Source: Pelobates cultripes (lineage: Eukaryota; Chordata; Amphibia; Anura; Pelobatidae). Taken from it: a DNA stretch of 64,000 bases. Numbering within the stretch: position 1 is the stretch's first letter; every line of letters begins with the position of its first letter. A program made the position numbers and the translations under genes. The DNA is taken from the NCBI GenBank assembly GCA_933207985.1, contig OW240914.1, forward strand, positions 205,583,033-205,647,032, given 5' to 3'. Positions 35,670 to 47,940 of the stretch are shown here, piece after piece. Under the pieces are notes generated by a model. That model did not search any database and had not been told where the DNA came from. It saw nothing but the letters and a program-made list of their open reading frames with translations.

Positions 35670-37979
35670 TACCAATAGACGTCGATTACCAATAAATGGT
35701 ATCAGCCATGGGTAAAGGTTCCTCATGAGCAATGTAGGTGGAAACAGTTCTCTACATCGGCCCCAGGCCACCAGTGGAGCTTGCATGCACAGATCAGACT
35801 GCTCCTGGCGCCAAAGTCTATGTCCCAAGAAAGTACCTCAAAGCACTTGCAATAACGTTGACTGGAGACGCTCCTACATTGTAAGCTGCATTCAGGGAAC
35901 AAGTCCCCTAGGGCTTCAGGCTCAGGATACTGGAAAAGTTCAAGTCCCATCTCAGGGAACAAGGAAAGGTTAGTCAGCGTGGCTTGTTTACAATATTGTA
36001 GCTACTTTTTAGAAACCAGCCACTTCATGTTACTGTGCCTATCACTACTTTTAGATTGTAGCGGATGTTTAGTAACTACAAAATTCTGAAAAGTAGAAAG
36101 AAGCAGTTATTGGTAGCGGCTACCAAAAGCCAATAGTTAATAGGCTAATGGCTCACATTATTCTTTATGAAAGCCCTGTCCTTTACTTAGCAAATTGTGT
36201 CCGACTGGTTTTCAACCTGTCGCTACTTATTACCATCTGAAATTAACCCAAAAAACTATGGCGTGGTAAAAAGCGGTTAATGACAGTTAAAGCCCTATAT
36301 ATTTTATAGGGTACAATCTCAAGTAATATAACATAAAAGTATCAGGTGGGTTCTGGTAACTTTCCCTCTTAAGCTTACATTTGTGAGGCTTGGTAAGACT
36401 GGACAGCAAAGCCACAGAAATCATTAGATGACTTAGAAAACACAGAATGGCAAACAACAAAATAACATTGCTAACTACGACGTTTATACAGATGGGGTGT
36501 GCTTTACTTACAGATGCAACAAAATATGCTCTCAGAGATCCCTGGGAATACAATTGATGGCAACATTCTTATTATCATCTCAAAGGTATTAAATTAGCTA
36601 ATATATACAACACTCCATCTAAAGATAAACCAAGCCTGCTTTGCTCCAGTTGTTTCCTGGGTTAGAGGCCAACATCAGAGCTAGCATCTGTCACTAAACA
36701 TTGCATTTCAACCTTTGCTAAATAATGAAAATCTCTGCCTGCTCCGTGTTCTGCTTCATTTTAGGCTGCAATAAACATGCTGTGGAAGCCCTTCTGCCAT
36801 TTAACACATCCCCCACAACATGCCAAAGGCAGTGATTTAGAAATGTGTTTACACTATTGCTGGGATTAGTGACAGAGAACCGTCTGCCATTTTCTTTCAT
36901 TATAACCAAAGCTTTGTTAAACCTCGAGACAAAAACACATGAAACTTTTTTCAAAGGAAATTCTAGAATTATACAATAAACCATGTGCAATGTTTTTCGT
37001 AATTTGCAATTAGATCTGATTTACAGTATGCAGGCAGAGGAAATTATGTTTGCCTTTCACCATGTGTAATTCACTTAAAGTAGACGTTTATTATATGAAA
37101 TGAATGGAAGAGTTTATTGTTGTGCCTATTTAATTATAAAGATAAATCATATTTACGTATATCCATTAAAAAAAAAACATAACGTCTCTGAAAGCAGTTT
37201 TTTTAAATGAATTCTAGCGATGCTGATGTATTCTGGTGAATCGGAATGTGATATTGACAGTGGTTTTGCGTAGGTCCATCTGATTATTTTGTCCCACTGT
37301 GAGTTGTTTCTCCAAAAATGTACAGTCTTATTGTGGCATGTGAAACACAGTTAGTAAAAGTGTATTAAAATATATTTTCTTCCTTTTTAGATCATTTATT
37401 TATTTATTGACATAACATATATTATTTTGTCAGTAACCTATTCAGTATTGAATAGCTAGCACTTGAGTAAAAACAGCTGTTTTGTAAAAAAAAAAAAATG
37501 CTTCTAGCAAATACCTAAATGATACAATTACAAAAATTTACATAATTCTATTTTTTATTTATTTGTCTATTATTTAAATAAATGGTAAAGGAGTGACAGG
37601 ATTTTGTTATAATATGTTATATTTCCTCTCTTCAATATTTTATAGCCTGGGAAAAAAAAGTATTACAAATAGTGTTAATAAATAAATAAACATAGTCAAA
37701 TGCTATGTTTTTGGGCATTTGCATGGAACCTGGAAGTATTGATGGAATTCTCAAAAATACCATCAGGATGTCAAATTATAACTGTATGTAGACATAGGCG
37801 GATGAGTTTGCAGTCTTTAGGTGACTTTCTTCCCCTTCCACTTTACAGTTGGTCTTTACCTGAAGAAGAATTCTTTCTCTGTGTCTCTGAGTGGAGGTAA
37901 CAATAAGTAGGGCTTAATGGGTCATATTTAATTTTGCATTGCTTTAACTTGTGTATACATGGCATTGGGTTTATCAGAA
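35670..37979. other. No gene recognised
   Basis: Repeat-poor sequence. Open frames of 80-90 codons on the minus strand (36287-36553, 36718-36990) have no family features and are probably chance. Confidence 0.4.
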
Positions 37980-38893
37980 AAAGAAGGTATATTCAAGTAC
38001 CAGAAGGCCTAATAGAAAATGTAAAGAACAGCTACAAGTACTTGGGGATATCACAAACACATGGCAGCCATGAGGATGAAGCATGGAAGGTAGCAACATC
38101 CAAGTACCTCCAGAGAGTCAGACAGATCCTGAAGTCCTAGCTCAATGGCAAGAACAGGATCCAAGCTATTAACACATATGCCCTACCAGTTATCAGGTAA
38201 TAATAAGCTGGCCAAGAAAAGAACTGGTCACCATGGATGTCAAGACCTGGAAACTACTCACTATAAATAGAGGATTCCTCCCAAAATCTGGCTTCTAGAA
38301 ACTGTGCACCAGCCAGAAGGAAGAAAAGAGGACAGGGCCTGATGAGCGTCAAGGTCACAGCCTTGAACGAAACACAGAGCATCCACAAGTACATCATGAA
38401 GATAGTTCCCAAAGATGACCTCCTAAGGAAATGCATGAGAGTTCATCAGATAGAGAATGCAGAAAAAGGTGAAGTTTCCATGGCAAGACAAACCTCTCCA
38501 TGGAATGTACCACAGGCAGATAGTGGATGTGGTTTACTTGACCATATCAGTATTTGGAGAAGGCAGAACTGGAAAACAGCACGGTGGCAGTAATCATAGC
38601 AGCACAGAAATGGGTACTCATCACCAGAATAATAGAAGCGGGCAATAATAGAAGACCACTAAGTGGTCTTCCACACTAGGCAAGACCCAAGGTGCAGACT
38701 GTGCAAATAGGCCTTTGAGACAATCCAGCACATAGTGGCTGTTTGCAAAATGTTAGCAGGAACAGCATACACCGAGAGACACAACCAAGTTGCTGTATGA
38801 TATACAAAAAATGGAACACTGCAGTTGTGGTGGACTATAAAATCAGGACGAAGGAGCATGAGAAGATACAAATACCAAAGACTAAAAGAAAAG
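37980..38893 (+). mobile_element. R2/R4-like LINE fragment with restriction-like endonuclease region
   Basis: The decayed coding reads, in order: SYKYLGISQ; KYLQRVRQILKS; NGKNRIQAINTYALPVI; WKLLT; HKYIMK; then the endonuclease zinc motif C-x2-C...H-x4-C (C at 38693 and 38702, QHIVAVC to about 38747) followed by YTERHNQVA; then AVVVDYKIRTKEHEKI. This order (reverse transcriptase, CCHC, restriction-like nuclease) is that of R2/R4-type LINEs. Several stops and frameshifts, for example TAG at 38708, show it is dead. It continues after the LTR at 39390. Confidence 0.78.
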
Positions 38894-39389
38894 TGTCAGG
38901 ATTACAGAATGATCCAGCACATAGAATTGTATAACACAGAGGACTGATAGGTAACGTATAGCGGACCTTAGAATGGCCGGACTAACGTACCAAAGAATAG
39001 TCAGGAATAGCCGAGGTCAAGGGAAACAGAAAGAGACACAACGATAAGGAAAAGCCAGGAGTCAGGGATGCCAGAAAACAGGGAAGTCAAAAACAATGCC
39101 AAAGTCAAATAACCAGAATTACCAGAATCAATAACGTGCTCTCGGACAACCACAAGGGAAACCACGACAGGGTACTGAGCAGGATGAGGACTGGGCCTAA
39201 ATACCCCTCCTCTAGATCTGATAGGCTGTAACCGGTCTTTGACCCCAAAGCAGTTACCAGGTTCCCATTTGCATAATTGCTGCTCAGCATTAACCCTTCT
39301 GTGGATTTGGTTGCTGCTCGGCACAACTTTTCCTGTGTGGACAGTAAATGTCATTAACCACATTTTTATAAGCGGATAAATACGTGACA
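38894..39389 (-). mobile_element. Solo LTR inserted in the R2/R4-like LINE
   Basis: TGTCAGGATT...ACGTGACA, 496 bp, is flanked by AAAAG on both sides (38889-38893, 39390-39394). The LINE reading resumes immediately after it (KLERIWK). The sense strand is probably minus, judging from a TATTTAGG box and similarity to 34850-35322. No internal region remains. Confidence 0.85.
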
Positions 39390-39423
39390 AAAAGCTAGAA
39401 AGGATATGGAAAGCAGGGCAGGA
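39390..39423 (+). mobile_element. Continuation of the R2/R4-like LINE right of the LTR
   Basis: KLERIWK continues the nuclease-domain reading cut at 38893. It ends where the next repeat begins near 39425. Confidence 0.6.
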
Positions 39424-39424
39424 C

Positions 39425-40600
39425 TGGGACAAAAATTCACCCCAGGCAAATAAATGTAGAGCAGCCCAATAGGAGGGGCCGGGCCAGAAGGGGGCATGTT
39501 ATGTCATCACCATTGACAAGCACACCCCCACACCCCCCCAGAGTGAGTATGTTAATTCGATGCCCCTCCAGTGCATTCAGTGCACTTGGATGAAGTAAAT
39601 GTCATGTTTTTTTTTTTTTAAGGGGGTGTGTGCAACGTAAGCATGTGCTGCGTTTGCTGGGGACTTGTCTCTGGTGTCCCCAATAGTGTGATACCAGAGA
39701 ACAAAAGAGGAATAGGGCTGTTAAAGTATGTTGTGCATGTGTGGGAATGCTCCCTGTGGTATTGTATGTGTTTGGAGGTTTCGTGTAGATTGTGTGTAGA
39801 GCAGACTATTTGTGATGTATTGTGTGTGTAAAGGGGTCTGCTTGTGGTGTACTGTGTGTGGCTAGGGGCTGTAATGTTTGTGTTTCTGGGTTGTAAAGCA
39901 TATGTATGTGTGTGTTGCCTGTTGAGTGTTTGGGCCTAGGAGGTGTTGTATGTGCACATAAGGGCTGTACTGTGCATGAATTTATCTAGGGGCTTTAGTA
40001 TGTGTATGCATATAGGTGTTGTAGTGTACATGTGTATAGTTGCGGTAATGTGTGAGTGCAGGGGTGTAATATGTGTGTTTATAGGGGTATAGAGTGTGTG
40101 AGTGCAGGGCATAGAGTGTGATTACTGTGTGTGTGTGTGTGTGCCAGGGGTATAGTGTGTATATAAGGGGTATAGAGTGTGTAGTGTGTGTGCAAGGGGT
40201 GCAGTGTGCATATAGGGATATAGAGTGTGTGTAGTGTGTTTGTGTGTAAGTGCAGGAGGTGTAATGTGTATAGAGGGGCATAGCTTATGTGTAGTGTGTT
40301 TGTGTGTAAGTGCAGGAAGTGTAGTATGTATATAGGGGTATAGAGGGTGTGTTTGTGTGTTAATGCAAGGGGTGTAGTGGGTATATAGGGGTATAGAGGT
40401 TGTGTTTGTGTGTTAATGCAGGGGGTTCAGTGTGTGTACAAGGGTATAGAGTGTGTGTAGTATGTTTCTGTGTTAGTGCAGGATGCGCAGCGTGTACATA
40501 GGGGTATAAAGTGGGTGTAGTATGTTTCTGTGTTAGTGTGGGGGGTGTAGTGTGTGTGTAGTGTGTTTGTGTGTGTAAGTATGTGAGAGGTGTGTATATA
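39425..40600 (+). repeat. Long TG-rich degenerate array with hAT-like left edge
   Basis: CAGGACTGGGACAAAAATTC at about 39419 resembles a hAT-like end. From about 39620 units such as GGGGTATAGAGTGTGTGTAG and TGTTTGTGTGTAAGTGCAGG repeat with variation at roughly 55-70 bp. Open frames on the minus strand are low-complexity artefacts. Confidence 0.7.
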
Positions 40601-40904
40601 GTGGTAGGATAGGGTCTTAAATAATTATTTAAATAATTAAATTTCACATTTACTCCCCCTTCCCATTTACTGCCTTACAGGGGGGAGAGGGAGCATGCAG
40701 ATTCCCAGTGGTGCATGGAGAGGGGGCACACTGCATACATATCCCTGGTGTCCTGTGGACAGGCTATTTGGTCTCTCTCCCTCTTGCGAGTGCCATTTTT
40801 TCAGAGCGTTGCTGCAGGCACCTTGACAGCTATATTGAGAAGGAAGGAGAGTTACACAATGGATGAATAGGAGAGCGACTAGGGAGAGCGACATGTCCAT
40901 ATCC

Positions 40905-41706
40905 AAAACATAGCTCGCATCTGCCCCTATTTAACACTAGAGGCAGCTAAGGTGCTGGTCCATGCCATTGTTCTTTCTCGCCTTGACTACTGCAATTCCC
41001 TTCGCAGTGGTCTTACATGTTCCCAGATTGCACCACTGCAATCTATAACGAATGCAGTGGCGGCGAGGTTCATTTTCCTGTCTGCCCGCACCTCCCAAGC
41101 CTCCCCCCTATGTCAGTCCCTACATTGACTTCCAGTTAGATATAGGGCTCAATTTAAGATTCTGGTGCTTGCTTACAAGTCCCTACATAATGCTGCTCCA
41201 ACATACCTATCCTCCCCAATACACAAGTATGTCCCGTCGAGGCCCTTGCGCTCTGCCAAAGACCTACGTCTATCCTCTGTCTGTACTCCCACATCTGATG
41301 CTCGCCTCCAAGACTTCTCCAGGGCTGCACCTTTTCTGTGGAACTCCCTTCCCTTCTCTGTTAGACTTTCACCCAGTCTCCACTCCTTCAAAATATTTGA
41401 AAACACACTTCTTCAGGAAAGCATATCATTTAAACTGTTTTTATTCCCCTCCCCCCATGACTCCTCTCCTGCAACTGTCAAAAATAACCTAAGTTTTCAG
41501 TGAATACTTTTCTAGCAACCTATCTCATTACCCCTGCTTATACCCTTTGTGTCACTATACCCCACTCCCTCTAGCATGTAAGCTCATTGAACAGGGCCCT
41601 CAAACCCTCTGTTCCTGTGTGTCCATTTGTCTGGTTACAATTACTTGTCTGTTAATTCACCCATTGTACAGTGCTATGGAATTTGCTGGCGCTATATAAA
41701 TAATAA

Positions 41707-41743
<37 letters not shown>

Positions 41744-41745
41744 TG
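40905..41745 (+). mobile_element. L2-type LINE fragment, end of reverse transcriptase plus 3' UTR
   Basis: One frame from 40910 to about 41503 reads as the thumb and C-terminal part of an L2 reverse transcriptase. It contains LSRLDYCNSL, LPVRYRAQFKILVLAYKSLH and FSRAAPFLWNSLP. One TGA (41126-41128) replaces the tryptophan expected in the HWLPV block; otherwise the frame is open. The 3' UTR ends in the GCTGGCGCTATATAAATAATAA style that leads into an (AAT)n run at 41700-41745, as in frog L2 copies. The 5' end is truncated. Confidence 0.85.
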
Positions 41746-41885
41746 CTATTTAAATATATGAGGCTTCATATAGATGTCTTACCTGTGAAGGCATCATTAA
41801 ATTACTGTGATAATGGTTAAGCTTGGACCTCTCATGGACTACATTGGTTAGCTAGTTAGCAAGCAGCACTGTCCTATTAAAACTC

Positions 41886-42036
41886 TTAAAGAAACACTAT
41901 AGCATTAGGAATACAAATTGCAGTTTATACGAAAAAACTGCAATGATGTACATTGCAGGGTTCAAAGAACAGGGACACTGCAACAAGACCACTTCATTGA
42001 GATGAGGTGACCTGGGTGACTATAGTGTCCTTTTAA
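41886..42036. mobile_element. Short TTAA-flanked MITE (151 bp)
   Basis: TTAA at 41886-41889 and 42033-42036; termini TTAAAGAAACACTATAGCA and, complemented at the right, TTAAAAGGACACTATAGTCACC. The internal stem TTGCAGTTT...AAACTGCAA is intact. Confidence 0.8.
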
Positions 42037-42429
42037 TAAAATGTAAATTAAAATGATAGAGGCCAAGACTATTTATTCATTATGTCAGGCTTGTGGTTAA
42101 AAAGGAAGATTGTGTGTAAAATATGACTGCTCGTATGTATCTGACCACTACAAATATATCAGAAAAAGGAAGGAGTCATGTAAAAATTGGGGAAGAAAAC
42201 ATAATTTTTAGGGTTTTCACCAAAATTGTAATTAAAATGTAAGAAAAAAGGCACTTAATGTAAATGATAATATCGTCACTTAAACCAGCTATGCAATTTA
42301 TTTATGTATTGATCAGTTTTACCAGTAAGAATATATTGAGATTTTAAATTTTTAAGTATGTCCCATTTTATGTAATAAAGTAATTGCTTTACTAAAGCTT
42401 TGCAATCACCCCCAGTAAAAGGTTAGATC

Positions 42430-43172
42430 AAAAACTCTAAAACTGAACTCCTTATCTTTCCTTCTACTAATACTGATCCTCCTCCTTCACTCTCCAAGTC
42501 GTATTGCCCCGCTACAGTCTGTAATGAATGTTGCAGCTAGAATGATTTTCCTCTCCTGTCACTCCTCTCACACCTCACCCCTCTGTCAGTCCTTACAGTA
42601 GTCAATTCAAGGTACTAATCCACACCTATAAAGCACTAACCAATTCAAGCCCCTCCTATATCTCTTCACTGATCCACGGGTATGCCCCTTCTCGGTCTTC
42701 TCCTGTCCGCTGCTCGCACCTATACGGCCAACTTAAGCTTGCAGGACTTCTCGCAGGTGGCTCCTTTCCTTTGGAATAGCCTGCCTATGACCATCAAGCA
42801 CCTAGTCTTCAATCATTTTAAAAAAATGGCTCAAAACCCATCTCTTTAGGAAAGCTTATGGCCTCCCAGAGTAACCTCTACCTCACAAACCTGTCCCTTC
42901 CTCTCTCCTAAAGGGCAGCACTCTACTCTCTATTCCAGCTCGGCTTCACTCCACCTTGTTTGATTGCTACCTCCTGTCCTGTTGGGTTTTACTTCCCACC
43001 TCCTATAGACTGTAAGCCCTTTTTGAGCAGGGTCCTCTTCAATCTATTGCTCCTGTAAGTTTTTGTAATTGTCTCATTTATTGTTAAATCTCCCCCTTTG
43101 ATAATATTGCAAAGCGCTACGAAATATACTGGCGCTATATAAATACCAGTAATAATAATAATAATAATCAGA
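42430..43172 (+). mobile_element. Second L2-type LINE fragment, more decayed
   Basis: The sequence parallels the L2 copy at 40905-41745: matches to IAPLQSVMN-AARMIFLS, then SPLCQSLQ, then the FLWNSLP region (here degraded), spread over several frames with stops. The 3' end again has an AAAGCGCTACGAAATATACTGGCGCTATATAAAT-like tail and an (AAT)n run at 43150-43168. It is non-functional. The two copies sit about 700 bp apart in the same orientation and differ enough to be separate insertions. Confidence 0.78.
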
Positions 43173-43409
43173 ATCCCCTAATATTTCACAATAAGTGTTC
43201 TTGTATCAGATAATTCTGATAAAAACAGTTCTTTCACTTTTGAGCTTTTTATATACCGTAGATAGAATCTGCAGGACTTCTGGATCACTAATTTGGTAGC
43301 AGGATTCTTTGTTTTAGCAATATCTGTGAATAGCGGCACCTGCAGAAATGAAACAATTGTCAAATTGCCAATAGGAGAGTGGGATGGCACCAGGCTATAA
43401 CAACGGTTG

Positions 43410-44068
43410 TTATGGTGCTTAGAGTGCCCCTCTAATTTTATTTTTCAGACTTCACAAATTGTTAAATATTGTTGAATATAGGGGATACATAAAAATAATA
43501 CAAACAAGTCCAATGAGCTGATGGTTCCACCTTAAAGATGTATTCATATAACTATAAACATATATTCTTAAACTAAACAATTTTCTTTTTTTTTACACAC
43601 ATATGTTTTCTCTCTCTCTCTCTCTCTCTCTTTTAACCTCTCTCTGGGAAGTAAGAAAAACGCATTAAAGTTAAATATGTATAACTAATCAGAACTGCAA
43701 CATTAAGAAGAAAACAGAATACTAAGTAGTTTTTTTGTAAATACCTTGTCATAACTACAACCTAAATCATATTTTAGATCATTCTTACATTGCAGTTAAG
43801 ATTAGGTATAAACATAAAGTCTATTTTATAGCAGAAGGTAATGTTACAGTATACAATGGCTTAAATATTTATGTGCATTTGATTTATCTACTGAAGGATT
43901 TTCCACTTCTCATTTGCATGCTGTTTCCCAGAATCCTTGTTTAAAGCTGTTGCACATCTTAACTTGTATTGTGATGCCTTTTGTATCTGCCTACATTGTA
44001 TTATCCTACAAAGTTACTTATGGGTTGTGTAGAAAAGGAGGAAATCATGCAACAAACAAGCCAGACAA
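43410..44068. other. Partial TTAA-element edge, (TC)n run, AT-rich sequence
   Basis: TTATGGTGCTTAGAGTGCCCC near 43410 resembles a right terminus. A (TC)n microsatellite lies at 43609-43632. No gene is seen. Confidence 0.5.
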
Positions 44069-44069
44069 C

Positions 44070-45660
44070 CAGGGCCGTCTTTAATATTGATTGGACCCTG
44101 GGCAAAGCATTTGCTTGGGCCCCCTGGACTCTATACACCCTCCCCAGGCGTGCAATCACGTTATCTTCCTAAACGCAGTGGCAACCTAAAGTAGAGAGGT
44201 GCAAGAATATTTTTTTGGGCCTCCCTTTTGCAAGGATGTTTAAAAGGTAGATCCCAATCTGTCGTGCAACTCCAGCAACGCCTTGACAGCTAGGGCTCTA
44301 ACATTTACCCATGTTTGCAGGTTTGGATTTAGCTCTAAGCAGTTTTTGTGTGTTTCAATGTAAACAGGTTTTTGTATGGAATATGTTTGTATGTGGTGTT
44401 GGCGTTTACATGTAAGCATGTATTTATATATAGTGTTGGTTTTTGAATGCAGTGGTGTGTATACATATAATGTTGGTATTTAACACAGACGTGTATTTGT
44501 ATGTAGTGCTGAAGCTTGAATGCAGGGGTGTATTTGTGTGTAGTGTTAGCGTGTGAATGTTGAGATGTATGCACATATATACACACACAAACACACACAC
44601 ATAGATATACACACACACTGAAACACATGCAGACACACAGATACACACACACTGACACACAAATACACAACCTGACACATAGATACACAACCTGACACAC
44701 ATTCAGATACACAGACACACATACTGTCAACATCTAAATACACAGACAACATACAGATACACACTGACACACATACAGACACACCAATACACATCCTGAC
44801 ATACACAAAGATTGACACACATGCAGTTACACAGACACACATATACACCGCTGACACACTTGCAGATACACAGATACACACACAGACTTCATACAGATAC
44901 ACACACAATGACACGCACACACAGATACACACAATGACAACATATAGATACACACATAGATATACAGACACATAGAGACAGACAAACTGACACACAGACA
45001 TACACTGATAGACATACTTGCACAGCCACATAAATTGACAGATACACTGACACATAGACAGACAGATATATACTTAGAGACACACAGACATACTGACACA
45101 CTGACAAACATGCTGACACATTCACCAACACACACACACACACCAACATACTGACACAAAGAGCCATACTGATACAGACATGCACACACTGACAAACATA
45201 TGGACACACACAGACACTAACAGACATGCTGACACACACATATACTGACAGACATATTGACACACAAATTAACAGACACACACAGGCATACTGACACGCT
45301 GACACATACACTGACAGAGATATTGACAGACACATATACTAAGACATACTGACATACATTCACAGGCATACTGACACACACACACAGGCAGACATACTGA
45401 CACATACACTGACAGACATACTGGCAAATAGACAAATACCGAGACATTCATAGATACACACACATACACACATTGACACACAATGGTAGACATACTGACA
45501 CATACACTGACAGACATAATGACACACAGACATATACTGAGACATTCACAGATACACACACTGGCAGACATACTGACACACACACACATACACACACACA
45601 AAATTTACACTATTAAACCCACCCTCCAGTTTGCTACCTTGGAGGGTGGCTTCCCACTGG
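44070..45660 (+). repeat. hAT-like left edge, TG-rich then CA-rich array
   Basis: CAGGGCCGTCTTTAATATTG at 44071 resembles a hAT end. A TG-rich part (44345-44570) switches to a CA-rich part (44574-45600; units like CTGACACACAGATACACACA). It ends in an AT linker and CACCCTCCAG...CTTGGAGGGTGG hairpin (45619-45649). The many frames on the minus strand (CVCVSV-type) are microsatellite artefacts. No right hAT end was found. Confidence 0.65.
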
Positions 45661-46518
45661 TGGCTAAAGCTGTTGGGAGTGTATGCATAGAAACGTTACT
45701 AAGGACTATATTAAGTGGTTTACATGCCTCTTTCATGTGGTGAAAATACTACTGGGCAAATATATTTATAGGGTTCTGTCTGTGCAGACAAAGAAAATGA
45801 AACGTGTTTATATGAGAACACTTTTTACGTGCATAGTACCTCATTACAGAACTGATATTCTTCTGTTACTGCAGTATGACTTGTACTGTTAAACACATCT
45901 GCCCGCAATTTGCACCTATTCCCTGCTTTTCACTCCTAAGGGCTCGAATTCACAGGCATTGTTACAACACTGAAATCTGCACATAAGTTTCTTCTTAAAT
46001 ATCGATCTGATGAAGGACAGTGATCCTCTGATCTGTTCTATTCTATTGATGTTGCGTCTCGTATGACATGCATACAACACATGTATCACACTGATTATAA
46101 GGAGAAGCTGTGTGCTGCTGTCTCTGTATCTCTATTGTGTTGTATGTATATCATAGATATCTATTATGCATTATCTATCATATACAGTACTGCTTACAGT
46201 GATGTGAAGAATCACTGTGTATCCCCTCACTCAATAAGAATAAAAGAAAAAACGAAAAAAGCAAAAATGAATGATTATGAACTCAGTTATATGATATAAA
46301 TTATTACCAGCTTATCTTTGATATTTTCCTTTTTTCGTGTGAAAAATACACCTAAAACATAATCAAATTATGCAATAGTTCAATAAATTCACAATCTGAG
46401 CAAAATCCAGGATTTATATTACAGATAAATATAGTGGTTTAATTAAACTTCTTTTTGGATCCAAATCTGAATGTTTCCAACTCCCCTCACTGTTAAAGAT
46501 GTTGAAGTGGTTTCCATC
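45661..46518. other. No gene recognised
   Basis: AT-rich, ordinary sequence. Confidence 0.45.
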
Positions 46519-46778
46519 TTAAAGGAACACCCCAAGCACCACGATGGTGGAGTGCCTGGCACCATCATTATTGTCAAACCGTTTTAGAGGAGATTTGGAG
46601 CTTCTGTTAGCACTCTTGAGCAGTGATTTTGGCTCTCTAAATGCTGTAATAGAGACAGAAAGCGGTGTTAGGTCGACTCCTAGTAAGAAGTCAAACCATT
46701 CCTAAATGATTTGACTATATACATAGGGGAAATGCCAGATAACTCTTGGCACCACATGGCCCATGGGTTTCCCTTTAA
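46519..46778. mobile_element. TTAA-flanked element
   Basis: TTAA at 46519-46522 and 46775-46778 with termini TTAAAGGAACACCCCAAGC and, complemented at the right, TTAAAGGGAAACCCATG. It abuts a second TTAA element. Confidence 0.65.
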
Positions 46779-46910
46779 CCCCTTAAGGACTGGGATTGCC
46801 AGCGACCGGGTAAGTACATAGGACGGCATGGGAGTTCTATGCTGCCCGCCGGCGTTTAGAGCCAGGTCCCCAATGACGGCATAGAACGCCCACCGTCCTT
46901 AAGGGGTTAA
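46775..46910 (+). mobile_element. Palindromic TTAA MITE (136 bp)
   Basis: The ends TTAACCCCTTAAGGAC and GTCCTTAAGGGGTTAA are perfect inverted repeats. An inner GGCATGGGAGTTCTATGC/GGCATAGAACGCC pairing is visible, and a GTAAGT lies at 46810-46815. It shares its left TTAA with the previous element and its right TTAA with the next. Confidence 0.8.
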
Positions 46911-47150
46911 AGGGAAACTATATTCACCAGAACCACTACAACTTAATGTAGTGGTTCTGGTATCTATAACCTGTCTCTGCAGGCTTTGTATAGGAATACC
47001 TCTAGTGGCAATACCTCTAGGAATACCTCTAGTGGCAATCATTCAGTGTTGTACAGTGTGCTGCACCTACTTCAGTGCCTCCATGCTCTGCATGGAGGTG
47101 CTGAATGTTTTCCATAGAGATGCATTGATTTAATTTTTTTAAAGAGTTTT
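46907..47150 (+). mobile_element. TTAA-type element left part
   Basis: TTAAAGGGAAACTATATTCACC followed by the hairpin CCAGAACCACTACA...TGTAGTGGTTCTGG. The CTCTAGTGGCAAT block is locally duplicated (46998-47039). No right end was found. Confidence 0.6.
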
Positions 47151-47289
47151 GCCATGTATGCACAAAAACCTTGAGATCATCAAGTTGATTATCTCTACCA
47201 TGCCAGCTGCGACGAGACTGGCATGGTGTGGGAGAACAGATGATTAAATATATAATATACAAAGGTAACATATAAAGATCACCTAAATA

Positions 47290-47940
47290 TACATACTCAC
47301 TGAAAGACACACACACACTCTGTCAGACAGACACACATACACTGACATACAGAAGCACACACACTGACAGACACACACACATACACTGACATACAGAAGC
47401 ACACACACTGACAGACACACACACACACACACACATACTCACTGCCAGAAAGAAAGACACACTCACTGCCAGGAACACAGACTCATTCACTAAAAGACAC
47501 ACACTCGCTGACAGACATGCACATTCTCTCACACATTAACAAATTATTTGTTTTAATTCAATTTAAGTCCACCCACCTTTGGGAGAGCTGGAGTGGACCG
47601 GCTTGCCCTGGAATCAGTGGGGAGCCTGTCAGCTTCAAGCTCTTCTTGCTCTGCTTTCTCGCGCTGTTTTGTGATGCTGGGGTTGGAGTGATGTCATATT
47701 CTAACTCCCAGCATCACTGCAGGGTGTGTGAGGGAATAAACCAAGAAGATAAAGCACCCTCGCTCTCATTCATTACAGCCGGCCACTGGCACACATTCCC
47801 CCTTAGCTTGCCCATCTACTCTCCCTGTGCCAGCCACCCGCCGGCCTCCACTCCACCCCAGACAGCTGCTCGCCTCAAAGGGGACTTTCTGACAACTACC
47901 CTGGTGCCAGGACAAAATTCCTGGTTGCCATTGTGACCTT
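47290..47940 (+). repeat. CA-rich array, AT linker and GC-richer block
   Basis: The array of ACACACTGACAGACACAC-type units (47300-47535) is followed by a linker and CCACCTTTGGGAGAGCTGG, parallel to CCTTACCTTTTGGAGTGCTGG in the hAT element at about 29570. It probably belongs to the same family; ends were not found. Confidence 0.55.

Noticed and set aside
36287..36990. Two minus-strand frames of about 90 codons
   Set aside because: No recognisable domain, no evidence of splicing or homology; typical chance length in this composition.
44335..45601. Long minus-strand frames rich in C, V and S (up to 169 codons)
   Set aside because: They are translations of a CA-rich repeat; overlapping frames give the same composition and there is no domain.
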